DNA of 12,080 nt from Chitinophagales bacterium (GCA_014380545.1 JACMJP010000143.1:1-12080); one strand, 5' to 3'; counted from the stretch's first letter, positions 1-6,973 are shown. Notes: generated by a model from the letters alone, not told the origin. Translations and numbers: made by a program.

Positions 1-96
1 ATTGATCTTGAATTTTTACCTGCAGGCATTTATACAATTAAACTTGAAAACGATATTATAACAGCAACTGAAAAATTAATTATCATTCATAAATAA
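1..96 (+). CDS. C-terminal end of a T9SS type A sorting-domain protein (partial)
   Basis: The reading frame is open from base 1 and ends in TAA at 94-96, giving 31 residues. The tail contains LPAGIYTIKLEN followed by TEKLIIIHK, which is the last part of the Por secretion system (T9SS) type A C-terminal sorting domain: an LPAGxY turn, two beta strands and a basic end. The 855-residue neighbour ends in the same pattern (LPAGNYFVRA, then VKKVIVGN). The protein was therefore probably exported through the outer membrane, but its functional domain lies outside the window and no activity can be given. The next start codon is only 30 bp downstream with no terminator hairpin between, so the two secreted-protein genes may share a transcript. 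Confidence 0.8.
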   Translation: MDLEFLPAGIYTIKLENDIITATEKLIIIHK

Positions 97-126
97 AATC
101 TTCAAAAAATACATTTAAAACAAAAC

Positions 127-2694
127 ATGAGAAAATTAAATTTTATAGTATTTGCAGCAATCATGTGTTTTGCATTTACAACCCAGGCACAACTCGGAGT
201 AAGTTCAGAAAAAACTTTCGGGGGAACAGGTAACGATTTTGGTTTTGATATGGAACCAACCATTTCAGGGGGTTATATTCTTGCCGGATATACGCAATCA
301 ACTGATGATGATGTTACTGAAACAATAGGCGCATTAGATTTTTGGATCGCAGAAATTGATGCGGATGAAAATATTCTTTGGGAAGAATCTTACGGCGGAA
401 GTGAAAATGATTATTGCCGTGCGATTGAACCGACAGGTGACGGCGGATGGATCGTTGTTGGCTCAACTCTTTCATCAGACGGTGATATTACTGACAACAG
501 CGGAAATAAAGATGGCTGGGTAATTAAGATTAACAGTACCGGCGGACTTGAATGGCAAAATACTTTTGGCGGTGAAGCTGAAGACCAGTTAAATAATGTT
601 GTTGCAACTTCAGACGGAGGATATCTTTTAGTTGGTGGATCAAAATCAACTACAGGTGATGTTGAAACAAATAATGGTTTAGATGATTTCTGGATATTAA
701 AGATTGACGCTGACGGAGATTTATTATGGATACAAAATTATGGCGGTGATTATAATGAAGCTGCTTTCAGCGTAATTGAAATTGCTGATGGTTTTATGGT
801 GACCGGTGATACAGATTCAAACGAAGGGGATGTGAGTGGAAACCATCACAGCGGCGGAATGAATTTTTCTGATTATTGGGTATTGCGCCTTGACACAGAT
901 GGAGAACTTGTTTGGCAAAAATGTTTTGGCGGCTTCACAAATGATGAGGCTACAACAATTATAGAGAACGGTTCAGGAAATTATGTAGTAGCCGGTTCAG
1001 CAAAATCTAATGATGGAGATGTGAGCGGGCATTTCGGCGAAACAAACAGATATGATTATTGGGTGATTGAAATTGACGGGGATGGAACATTACTAAACGA
1101 TCAAAACTATGGTGGAACAAAAGACGACCAGTGTTATACTATTGCCGCCGATCTTGATGGCGGATATGTTCTTGCCGGAGAATCAGCATCCAGCGATGAA
1201 GATGTAGTTGGGCATCACGGTGCAAGCACCAGCGATTTTTGGGTAGTAAAAACAGATGCCTCTTTAAATCTACTGGTACAGGCATCACTCGGTGGATCAT
1301 CTGATGATGTAGCACAAAAAATAATACCCCTCGGTGTTGATGATTATGTTGGTTTTGGATTCACTAAATCAGAAGGCGATGATGTATCATTCCACCATGG
1401 TGGAGCAGGAAACCAGGATTACTGGTTTGTGGAAATAGGGCCTTGTTCATTAGCAGTTACTACCGAACCTATTGATGTAAATACCTGCGAAGGCTCTGAT
1501 ATATCCTTAACTATTGAAATAACAGGGAGCGCATCAACATACACATGGATATTTATTGGCGGGCCGGATATTACAACAGCGACTAATACATTAACTCTTG
1601 ATGATGTAACCACTGCTTACTCTCATGATTATTACGTTATCATTAATGGTTCATGCGGATCAGATACATCAGAAGTTGCAACATTATTTGTTGAAGCATT
1701 TACCACACCTGATATTACCCCGCTTGGCCCTGTGAGTCTTTGCACTACAGGCTCTGTTTTATTAAGCACAACAACTACAGGTGTTGGCTACACTTACCAA
1801 TGGTATAAAGATGCAGGTTTAATTCCCGGCGAAACAGGTATGACCTATACTGCTACTATTGCAGGTTCATACTATGTGTCTGTAAGTAATGGTGAAGGCT
1901 GCGAAAAAAATTCTGCTACTGTTTTAGTAACCAATGAAGGTGCTGCAGCTACCATAACAACAAGCGGAACTACCAATCTTTGTGCAACAGGCTCCGTTAT
2001 GTTCACCACCATTACAGGTGCGGGATATACTTATCAATGGTATAAAGACGGAATATTAATACCGGGCGCAACTTCTATTTCATATACCGCTACGGCAGTT
2101 GGAAGTTATTATGTAATAGTTACTGCAGGTGTTTGTGTTTCCACTTCCACAACTATAGTGGTTACTAATTCAGGACCTGCGGCAACAATTATTGCAGGCG
2201 GCAATCTTGATATTTGCGAAACAGGGAGTGTATCCCTCAGCTCAACAACTGTGGGCACAGGTTTATCTTTCCAATGGCTGCTTAACGGTGTTCCTATTGG
2301 AGGAGCTGTGGGTTTATCCATTATTGCAATTGAAACCGGAGATTATACACTTGTGGCAACAAACTTAACAGGATGTGCAGATACTTCTGCTGCGCTGGTT
2401 GTGTTCAATTCATGTGTGGCAATTGATGAGATACATGCTTTTGCAGATTTCAGCATCAGCCCAAATCCAAATAATGGTTACTTCACAATCAGCCTTACAA
2501 ATATTGAAACAAAAGAAGACATCACCATTCAAATTACAGATATAACAGGAAAAGTTATTTATTCAACTATAGAAAAAACATCAGCAAACATTACCCTTCA
2601 TTTTAATAATAAAGACCTGCCTGCAGGAAATTATTTTGTTCGGGCTGTTAGCGAAAATGCTGTTATGGTGAAGAAAGTGATAGTGGGAAATTGA
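127..2694 (+). CDS. Secreted T9SS cargo: seven propeller-like repeats, four Ig-like modules, sorting domain
   Basis: A probable cell-surface or secreted protein of 855 residues; no enzymatic motif was recognised. Residues 1-22 form a signal peptide (basic start, hydrophobic core, end at TQAQ). Residues 29-440 hold seven repeats of about 53-62 residues. Each opens with [FYL]GG, has a GGY-hydrophobic-x-G centre, a D-D/G-D-V turn and then DFW/DYW followed by a hydrophobic-K/E-I/L-D strand. The repeats begin near residues 29, 89, 147, 205, 267, 328 and 388. Seven such units suggest a seven-bladed beta-propeller, which is an inference. Residues about 440-770 hold four Ig-like modules, each with one Cys near its start and one near its end; the middle two share the TYQWYKDG strand and the SYYV strand. 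Residues 773-855 form the T9SS type A sorting domain (FSISPNPNNGYF ... LPAGNYFVRA ... KKVIVGN). Such architectures are common in Bacteroidota adhesins and exoproteins, so adhesion or glycan binding is possible but unproven. The ATG follows an A-rich stretch, as usual in this phylum. Confidence 0.88.
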   Translation: MRKLNFIVFAAIMCFAFTTQAQLGVSSEKTFGGTGNDFGFDMEPTISGGYILAGYTQSTDDDVTETIGALDFWIAEIDADENILWEESYGGSENDYCRAIEPTGDGGWIVVGSTLSSDGDITDNSGNKDGWVIKINSTGGLEWQNTFGGEAEDQLNNVVATSDGGYLLVGGSKSTTGDVETNNGLDDFWILKIDADGDLLWIQNYGGDYNEAAFSVIEIADGFMVTGDTDSNEGDVSGNHHSGGMNFSDYWVLRLDTDGELVWQKCFGGFTNDEATTIIENGSGNYVVAGSAKSNDGDVSGHFGETNRYDYWVIEIDGDGTLLNDQNYGGTKDDQCYTIAADLDGGYVLAGESASSDEDVVGHHGASTSDFWVVKTDASLNLLVQASLGGSSDDVAQKIIPLGVDDYVGFGFTKSEGDDVSFHHGGAGNQDYWFVEIGPCSLAVTTEPIDVNTCEGSDISLTIEITGSASTYTWIFIGGPDITTATNTLTLDDVTTAYSHDYYVIINGSCGSDTSEVATLFVEAFTTPDITPLGPVSLCTTGSVLLSTTTTGVGYTYQWYKDAGLIPGETGMTYTATIAGSYYVSVSNGEGCEKNSATVLVTNEGAAATITTSGTTNLCATGSVMFTTITGAGYTYQWYKDGILIPGATSISYTATAVGSYYVIVTAGVCVSTSTTIVVTNSGPAATIIAGGNLDICETGSVSLSSTTVGTGLSFQWLLNGVPIGGAVGLSIIAIETGDYTLVATNLTGCADTSAALVVFNSCVAIDEIHAFADFSISPNPNNGYFTISLTNIETKEDITIQITDITGKVIYSTIEKTSANITLHFNNKDLPAGNYFVRAVSENAVMVKKVIVGN

Positions 2695-2724
2695 TAGAAA
2701 TATATTCTTAGAGACATAAAACTT

Positions 2725-2751
2725 AAATCCGGCGATGAGCCGGATTTTTTT
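2725..2751 (+). terminator. Intrinsic terminator after the 855-residue secreted protein
   Basis: A perfect 9-bp stem (AAATCCGGC, 2725-2733, with GCCGGATTT, 2739-2747) closes a GATGA loop and runs into seven T residues (2745-2751). It begins 30 nt after the TGA at 2692-2694. This is a textbook rho-independent terminator and separates the secreted-protein genes from accA. Confidence 0.9.
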
Positions 2752-2960
2752 ATTTCTCCGGCTAATGGTTTCTCCTTGTAAAATCCGGAGCAACGAGCAA
2801 AAAAAGGGGTTTTAATCTCCGGAACTCAATTTTCATCTTTTCACCAATTTAAAAAAAACCTCAAAATGCTACTCCCTTAGCACAATTGTAAATATTTTCG
2901 TGCTTTAAAGTAATTTTTGCGTTAAGGTTTATGTTACATTCATCTTAAATTTTTTTACTT

Positions 2961-3944
2961 ATGATATTTCTTGATTTTGAACAGCCTATAGCAGAATTAT
3001 ATGAAGAGAAAGACAAGCTGATGAAAATGGGCGAAAAGCAGAAGATAGACATCAGCCAGCCGCTGGCAGAGCTTGAAGAAAAGCTGAAAAACAAAAAGCA
3101 GGAAGTTTACAGCAACCTGAACCCCTGGCAGAAGGTGCAACTGAGCCGCCACCCGGACAGGCCCTACTCTCTTTTTTATATTGAGCACATGTGCAGCAAT
3201 TTTATTGAATTGCATGGCGACAGGAATGTGAAGGACGATAAAGCAATTGTGGGTGGTTTTGCCGCTTTGGATAGCAGAACAGTCATGTTTATAGGGCACC
3301 AGAAAGGTATAAATACCAAAATGCGCCAGTACCGAAATTTCGGGATGGCTAACCCTGAAGGCTACCGTAAAGCCCTGCGGCTGATGAAACTTGCTGAAAA
3401 ATTTGATAAGCCCATTGTTACCCTTATTGATACACCGGGGGCATTTCCCGGGCTGGAAGCTGAAGAACGGGGGCAGGCAGAAGCCATAGCAAAGAATTTA
3501 TATGAAATGACGCTGCTGAAGGTTCCGGTTATCTGTATCATTATTGGCGAAGGTGCATCGGGTGGTGCGCTGGGTATCGGTATCGGCGACAAGGTGTTTA
3601 TGCTGGAGAATACCTGGTATTCAGTTATCTCTCCGGAATCGTGCTCTTCTATTTTATGGCGAAGCTGGGATTTTAAAGAAAAAGCTGCGGATGCTTTAAA
3701 GCTTACGGCAGAAGATAATTTTAAAAATCATATTATTGACGGCATCATAAAAGAACCAATTGGCGGGGCACATGGCGAGCCCGAAGAAATGGCGAAGCTG
3801 CTGAAAAAACATATTAAAAAAACACTGAAGGAACTTGATGAAATGGAGGCGGATGAACGCATAGAACAACGCATAAATAAATTCGCAAATATGGGATTGT
3901 ATGAAATAAATGAAGAGGCGGTTGAAAGGGTGAGTGGTGAATGA
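2961..3944 (+). CDS. accA: Acetyl-CoA carboxylase carboxyltransferase subunit alpha
   Basis: With AccD, this subunit forms the cytoplasmic carboxyltransferase that moves CO2 from carboxybiotin on AccB to acetyl-CoA, making malonyl-CoA for fatty-acid synthesis. The 327 residues match the AccA family along their length. An N-terminal helical region (LDFEQPIAELYEEKDKL, then QPLAELEEKL) is followed by the NPWQKVQLSRHPDRPYS segment (54-70) and FIELHGDR (81-88). The crotonase-fold core has LIDTPGAFPGLEAEERGQ (155-172), the GEGASGGA oxyanion loop (197-204), the YSVISPESCSSILWR segment (220-234) and IIDGIIKEPIGGAH (258-271). The start fits the family, because MxxLDFExPI is the usual beginning. The last residues, after NKFANMGLYEINEE, run into a heptamer repeat array that supplies the SGE end and the TGA stop. 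A sequence resembling a -10 box (TAATTTTTG at 2911) has one base too many for the phylum consensus. The gene looks richer in CTG, AAG and GC-ending codons than its neighbours. Confidence 0.96.
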   Translation: MIFLDFEQPIAELYEEKDKLMKMGEKQKIDISQPLAELEEKLKNKKQEVYSNLNPWQKVQLSRHPDRPYSLFYIEHMCSNFIELHGDRNVKDDKAIVGGFAALDSRTVMFIGHQKGINTKMRQYRNFGMANPEGYRKALRLMKLAEKFDKPIVTLIDTPGAFPGLEAEERGQAEAIAKNLYEMTLLKVPVICIIIGEGASGGALGIGIGDKVFMLENTWYSVISPESCSSILWRSWDFKEKAADALKLTAEDNFKNHIIDGIIKEPIGGAHGEPEEMAKLLKKHIKKTLKELDEMEADERIEQRINKFANMGLYEINEEAVERVSGE

Positions 3945-3977
3945 TGAATGGTGAGTGGTGAGTGGTGAGTGGTCAGT
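3929..3977 (+). repeat. Seven phased heptamers (GGTGAGT family) across the accA stop codon
   Basis: Seven consecutive 7-mers can be read without gaps: GGTGAGT, GGTGAAT, GATGAAT, GGTGAGT, GGTGAGT, GGTGAGT, GGTCAGT. The first two units and the first two bases of the third are inside accA, and the TGA stop at 3942-3944 spans units 2 and 3. Four units are identical and the others differ by one or two bases, which points to replication slippage or a dispersed element that duplicated locally. A change of one unit upstream of the stop would shift frame, since 7 is not a multiple of 3. Confidence 0.9.
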
Positions 3978-4014
3978 TTAAAAAATTTGAGAATGCAATT
4001 AATAAAAATAACAA

Positions 4015-4542
4015 GTGCTGAGATCCATTAAAAATAGTTTATTCGGAAAATTTATAAGGTCTAAACCTTATACTGATTCTCATGAACGAAAAATAGCAAT
4101 ATGGAAAGACATAAAAACTATTGCTTTTCTTCTGGACGGAACTGATGCCATTGCATTAAGAATATTATTAAACAGAATTTATACATATGAAGATGAAGGA
4201 AAGAAAGTTTCTTTGTTTGGATATGTAAAAAAATCACCGCCCTTTAAGCAGGAACCCATAAAGTGGATAACACAAAAAGACCTGAACTGGATAGGCATAC
4301 CAAAAATGAGTAACATAAAATCTTTTATTGAAAAAGATTTTGATGTGCTTATTAATACTGCTGAAAAAAGTATCCGCCCTCTCGAATTTGTTTCCACTTA
4401 TTCAAAAGCAAACCTGCGCATTGGATTGTTTGAAGAAAAAAAAACTTACTGTTATGATTTTATGATCCGCCAGTTACCCGGAGAAACTGTGGATGATTAC
4501 CTGACACAGGTAGAGCTTTATCTTAAAATGATGAATAGCTGA
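4015..4542 (+). CDS. DUF6913-type conserved protein of unknown function
   Basis: A 175-residue cytoplasmic protein with no signal peptide or membrane segment. It resembles a family confined to Bacteroidota that I recall as DUF6913; the match is from memory of the pattern. Visible features are a basic N-terminus (about 1-35), a hydrophobic strand and turn IAFLLDGTD (36-44), a second strand KKVSLFGYVKK (63-73), the segment KDLNWIGIPK (88-97) that I associate with the family, FDVLINTAE (109-117), PLEFVSTYSKANLRIGLF (122-139) and YDFMIRQ (147-153). The alternating beta and alpha pattern suggests a Rossmann-like fold, which is an inference. Translation must start at the GTG at 4015, because an in-frame TAA lies at 4000-4002 and no usable in-frame ATG lies nearby; the GTG follows an A-rich stretch. 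It lies 70 bp after accA and 163 bp before dapA in the same direction. No role can be assigned. Confidence 0.72.
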   Translation: MLRSIKNSLFGKFIRSKPYTDSHERKIAIWKDIKTIAFLLDGTDAIALRILLNRIYTYEDEGKKVSLFGYVKKSPPFKQEPIKWITQKDLNWIGIPKMSNIKSFIEKDFDVLINTAEKSIRPLEFVSTYSKANLRIGLFEEKKTYCYDFMIRQLPGETVDDYLTQVELYLKMMNS

Positions 4543-4550
4543 AAGGTTAT

Positions 4551-4586
4551 GGTTAGAAAGGTTAGAAAAGTTAGAAGCTAGAAAGG
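4551..4586 (+). repeat. Degenerate nonamer tandem array (GGTTAGAAA family)
   Basis: Shortly after the DUF6913-type stop codon come four 9-mers in phase: GGTTAGAAA (4551), GGTTAGAAA (4560), AGTTAGAAG (4569) and CTAGAAAGG (4578). The first two are identical and the rest decay. A partial extra copy (GGTTAT) precedes them at 4545. The array is non-coding, has no stem-loop, and lies in the spacer before the dapA promoter region. Confidence 0.75.
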
Positions 4587-4654
4587 CGTTTTAGAATCAA
4601 ATTTTTTTATTTGTATTTTTTACTTCCTGACACACATTTACTCGACTGCATCCC

Positions 4655-4688
4655 TTTCATGCATTCTCCTCCTTTTTTCCGAATTTTG
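4655..4688 (+). promoter_or_regulatory. Possible Bacteroidota-type promoter of dapA
   Basis: GAATTTTG (4681-4688) matches TAnnTTTG at all but the first base. TTTC (4655-4658), 22 nt upstream, matches the -33 TTTG at three of four bases. The expected transcription start near 4693-4697 would leave a leader of about 10 nt before the ATG at 4706. Both boxes are imperfect, so this is tentative. Confidence 0.4.
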
Positions 4689-4705
4689 CCAGCATTAAAA
4701 AAAAT

Positions 4706-5626
4706 ATGCATACCTATTCAAAAGAAATAACAAATAAATTTAAAGGTACAGGTGTTGCGCTTGTTACACCATTTAATACAGACGGCAGTATTGATTACAA
4801 AGGATTGGAAAATGTTATTAATCATGTAATAAACGGCGGCGTTGAATATGTTGTAAGCATGGGCACAACAGGTGAAAGTGTTACTTTAAGCGAAGAAGAA
4901 AAATTTTCTGTAATTGATTTTACAGTTAAAACAGTAAATAAAAGGATTCCGGTTGTTGCGGGATTTGGAGGAAATAATACAAATGAAATTATTCAACAGA
5001 TAAATAGATTAAGCCGGATGGCAGCATCCGGTAATAACGGTGTTGATGCAATATTATCCAATTCACCCTATTATAATAAGCCAAGCCAGGAAGGAATTTA
5101 CCAGCATTATATGGCGATAGATAAAATAAGCCCGCTGCCGATCATTTTATATAATGTTCCCGGAAGAACAAGCAGCAATATGGAAGCAGAAACTACTTTG
5201 CGCATTGCTGCAGACTCAAAAAATATTATAGGAATAAAAGAGGCAAGCGGAAATTTTATGCAGTGCATGAAAATAATAAGAGATGCCGATGAAAATTTTT
5301 TAGTTATTAGCGGTGATGATCCTATTACATTACCATTTATTGCAACAGGCATGGTGGGAGTTATTTCTGTGGTTGCAAATGCATTTCCAAAACAATTCTC
5401 TGAGATGGTGAGATCATGTTTAAAGGGAGATTTTATTTCTGCTAAAAAATCACACCTTGATCTATTGGAATTTACAGAATTAATTTTTAAAGAAGGAAGC
5501 CCGCCGGGAGTTAAATGTGCATTAAAACAATTAGGTATTTGCGGGGATAATGTGAGGTTGCCTTTGTGGAGTATAAGTGATGCACTTGCAGATAAAATTT
5601 CTGCTGCAATAAAAAATATTTGCTAA
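4706..5626 (+). CDS. dapA: 4-hydroxy-tetrahydrodipicolinate synthase
   Basis: This enzyme condenses pyruvate with L-aspartate 4-semialdehyde, the first committed step to diaminopimelate and lysine, in the cytoplasm. The 306-residue protein is a class I aldolase TIM barrel with every hallmark visible: GTGVALVTPF at the first strand (14-23), the MGTTGES motif with the Thr pair at 54-55, SNSPYYNKPSQEG (118-130), the catalytic Tyr149 in LYNVPGRTS with Arg154 for the carboxylate of the aldehyde substrate, Schiff-base Lys178 in GIKEASGN, and SGDDPITLPF (202-211). Length is slightly above the E. coli enzyme (292), mostly from a short N-terminal extension. It is the last plus-strand gene before a hairpin terminator. 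No lysine riboswitch-like leader is visible; the upstream spacer is short and holds a nonamer array. Regulation by lysine feedback is common in the family but cannot be judged here. Confidence 0.96.
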   Translation: MHTYSKEITNKFKGTGVALVTPFNTDGSIDYKGLENVINHVINGGVEYVVSMGTTGESVTLSEEEKFSVIDFTVKTVNKRIPVVAGFGGNNTNEIIQQINRLSRMAASGNNGVDAILSNSPYYNKPSQEGIYQHYMAIDKISPLPIILYNVPGRTSSNMEAETTLRIAADSKNIIGIKEASGNFMQCMKIIRDADENFLVISGDDPITLPFIATGMVGVISVVANAFPKQFSEMVRSCLKGDFISAKKSHLDLLEFTELIFKEGSPPGVKCALKQLGICGDNVRLPLWSISDALADKISAAIKNIC

Positions 5627-5640
5627 TCAATTCATAAAAA

Positions 5641-5673
5641 AGGCTTCAGCAATTATCTTTTTTGCTGAAGCCT
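5641..5673. terminator. Hairpin terminator between convergent dapA and the cupredoxin gene
   Basis: A perfect 12-bp stem (AGGCTTCAGCAA, 5641-5652, with TTGCTGAAGCCT, 5662-5673) closes a 9-nt loop. Read leftward, the stem is followed by TTTTTATGAA, a good U-tract for the minus-strand gene ending at 5694. Read rightward it is followed by ATAATTTTAA, a weaker tract that could still stop dapA transcripts. It probably works in both directions. Confidence 0.88.
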
Positions 5674-5693
5674 ATAATTTTAAAAAAATAATT

Positions 5694-6581
5694 TTATTGC
5701 ACTAAAATTTCACTAATTAATTCTTTACCCATACATTCTATTTTCACAATTGCTTTACCGCTAAATCCATCGGGTAATTTTATAGTTTGCACTATTGCAT
5801 CATCTGCTGAAATAAGATTTTGCTCCATAATTATTCTTCCTGTCAGATCATAAATTCTCATTATCACTTCGTCTGCATGCACATGTTCCATAACAAGCTG
5901 AAATTCACCTGCATTAGGATTCGGATAAATGCCAAGTTGTACTGAATGATCTTCAACTACAATTGGAGCTTCCTCTTTCAAGGTAAGTGTTGTAAAAGTT
6001 TGCAGTGCAGAATAAGGGCTAAAAACACCTGCTCCGCAAAAAGATCGCACACGATATTGGTATGTTGTTGCAGCAGTTAATCCGGTTAGGTTTTTAGCTG
6101 TAGTAGCTGAATTTTTTTTAGTCCATGCCATGGTGCCCAGCACTCTGTATTGCAGATTATATTGTGTGGCACCTGTAGCGGCAGTCCATTTAATTTTTGC
6201 ACTTGATGAAGTGACATTCATTGCTGTTACGCCAGTCGGCGTATCGCAAGGAGGTGGTGTACATGTAACAGTTATTGAGCCTGACATACCAACTCCACCA
6301 GGATCTCCATGAAAGTCGCAATAATAGGCATAAGTGCCTGCAGTGGTAATAATAATGTCTTTAGTTGTAAACCCTGAGCTCATCGTAAATGTAGTCCATG
6401 TTGCTGTTTCAGAAACAACAGGATGCGTACCATTTATCCAGCTAAAACGAACTGTGTCCCCACAGTTAGCTGAAACAGAGTTTGGGGTAAATACAAAATT
6501 TTGAACTGTAATTGTGTGAATCGTAGCATGCAGCTGAATATAAACACATGCGGTAAAAAGAAGTAAAAAAAGTTTTTTCAT
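5694..6581 (-). CDS. Secreted cupredoxin-FnIII protein with T9SS sorting domain
   Basis: A 295-residue exported protein with three domains. Residues 1-19 form a signal peptide ending in LHA. Residues 20-107 form a cupredoxin (plastocyanin/azurin-like) domain. It begins HTITVQNFVFTPN, has NCGDTVRF, and carries all four expected type 1 copper ligands: His53 (NGTHPV), Cys88 and His91 (YYCDFHG) and Met99 (VGMSG). Residues about 114-198 form a fibronectin type III domain (PTGVTAMNVTSSSAKIKW ... YQYRVRSFC ... YSALQTFTT). Residues 216-295 form a T9SS type A sorting domain (LGIYPNPNAGEFQL ... MRIYDLTGRII ... KELISEILVQ). It probably binds copper and may carry electrons outside the outer membrane; the copper site is read directly and the role is inferred. 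A redox partner is not visible nearby. Transcription runs toward the hairpin at 5641-5673. No perfect TAnnTTTG box was found upstream. Confidence 0.88.
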   Translation of the reverse strand: MKKLFLLLFTACVYIQLHATIHTITVQNFVFTPNSVSANCGDTVRFSWINGTHPVVSETATWTTFTMSSGFTTKDIIITTAGTYAYYCDFHGDPGGVGMSGSITVTCTPPPCDTPTGVTAMNVTSSSAKIKWTAATGATQYNLQYRVLGTMAWTKKNSATTAKNLTGLTAATTYQYRVRSFCGAGVFSPYSALQTFTTLTLKEEAPIVVEDHSVQLGIYPNPNAGEFQLVMEHVHADEVIMRIYDLTGRIIMEQNLISADDAIVQTIKLPDGFSGKAIVKIECMGKELISEILVQ

Positions 6582-6637
6582 AAAAAATAGTTTAAGTGCA
6601 TAAATATATAAAGTATTTTTCTTATTTGTAATTTTTT

Positions 6638-6674
6638 AATCGTTAAGTATTGATTAAATTACTACAATCGTTAA
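6638..6674. repeat. Pair of AATCGTTAA direct repeats upstream of the cupredoxin gene
   Basis: AATCGTTAA occurs at 6638-6646 and again at 6666-6674, 28 bp apart, in the AT-rich spacer 57-93 bp before the cupredoxin start. Two copies of a 9-mer upstream of a start could be regulator sites, but the low-complexity surroundings make chance plausible. Confidence 0.3.
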
Positions 6675-6790
6675 AAAAATTGACAAACGAAGTAAAAGCA
6701 AATAATTAATCACAAAAAATATCTTATTTTTTTATGTTCATTAGCATGGATAAGTTTAAAGGATGAACAATAAAACTATATGAAAAAGAT

Positions 6791-6973
6791 TCAGACTTTT
6801 TCTCTCTTCATTTCCAATACTTCTTTTCTAATTTCCATTGAAATGTCTTTTACGTCCTTCAAATTTTTTCGTAAACGTACGCCTGCAGATTTATTCCCCT
6901 TATGATAGAACTTGTGCATGTCGTCTTCGGCAAGGGCAAGTATTGCTTTAAGCTGATTGAATTTCTCCTCCAT
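6791..6973 (-). CDS. Hc1-type histone H1-like DNA-binding protein
   Basis: A 60-residue highly charged protein rich in Lys, Arg and Glu. It matches the short Bacteroidota members of the histone H1-like Hc1 family (PF07432, named from memory): EKFNQLKAILALAEDDMHKFYHKGNKSAGVRLRKNLKDVKDISMEIRKEVLEMK. The signature is the FYxKGNKxAGxRxRK segment at about 22-37 inside an otherwise helical chain. Members are thought to be nucleoid-associated and to help compact DNA. I place the start at the second of two nearby ATGs (MEEKFNQL, 6973) because family members begin with MEKF-like sequence; the alternative at 6979 adds two residues. A possible weak -7 element (TAATTTAG, 6994-6987 on the minus strand) lies about 13 nt before the start. 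It is isolated, with spacers of about 200 and 145 bp to its minus-strand neighbours. Confidence 0.82.
   Translation of the reverse strand: MEEKFNQLKAILALAEDDMHKFYHKGNKSAGVRLRKNLKDVKDISMEIRKEVLEMKREKV

Noticed and set aside
2756..2823. Scattered CTCCGG / CCGGAG motifs after the terminator
   Set aside because: The motifs are 6 bp with a long loop between them and no stable fold or known site; likely chance or a decayed terminator copy.
2911..2919. TAATTTTTG as a -7 box for accA
   Set aside because: It has three instead of two bases between TA and TTTG, and there is no TTTG at the usual distance upstream, so it is not listed as a promoter.
2997..3299. 100-codon minus-strand reading frame inside accA
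   Set aside because: It lies antisense to the strongly conserved AccA coding frame, shows no family pattern and is explained by the GC-rich codons of accA.
3929..4586. CRISPR-like repeats
   Set aside because: The 7-mer and 9-mer arrays have no spacers and no unit long enough for a CRISPR repeat, and no cas genes are present.
6735..6769. TGTTCAT / ATGAACA inverted repeat as terminator of the Hc1 gene
   Set aside because: The arms are only 7 bp with a 21-nt loop, and on the minus strand an A-run rather than a U-run follows.
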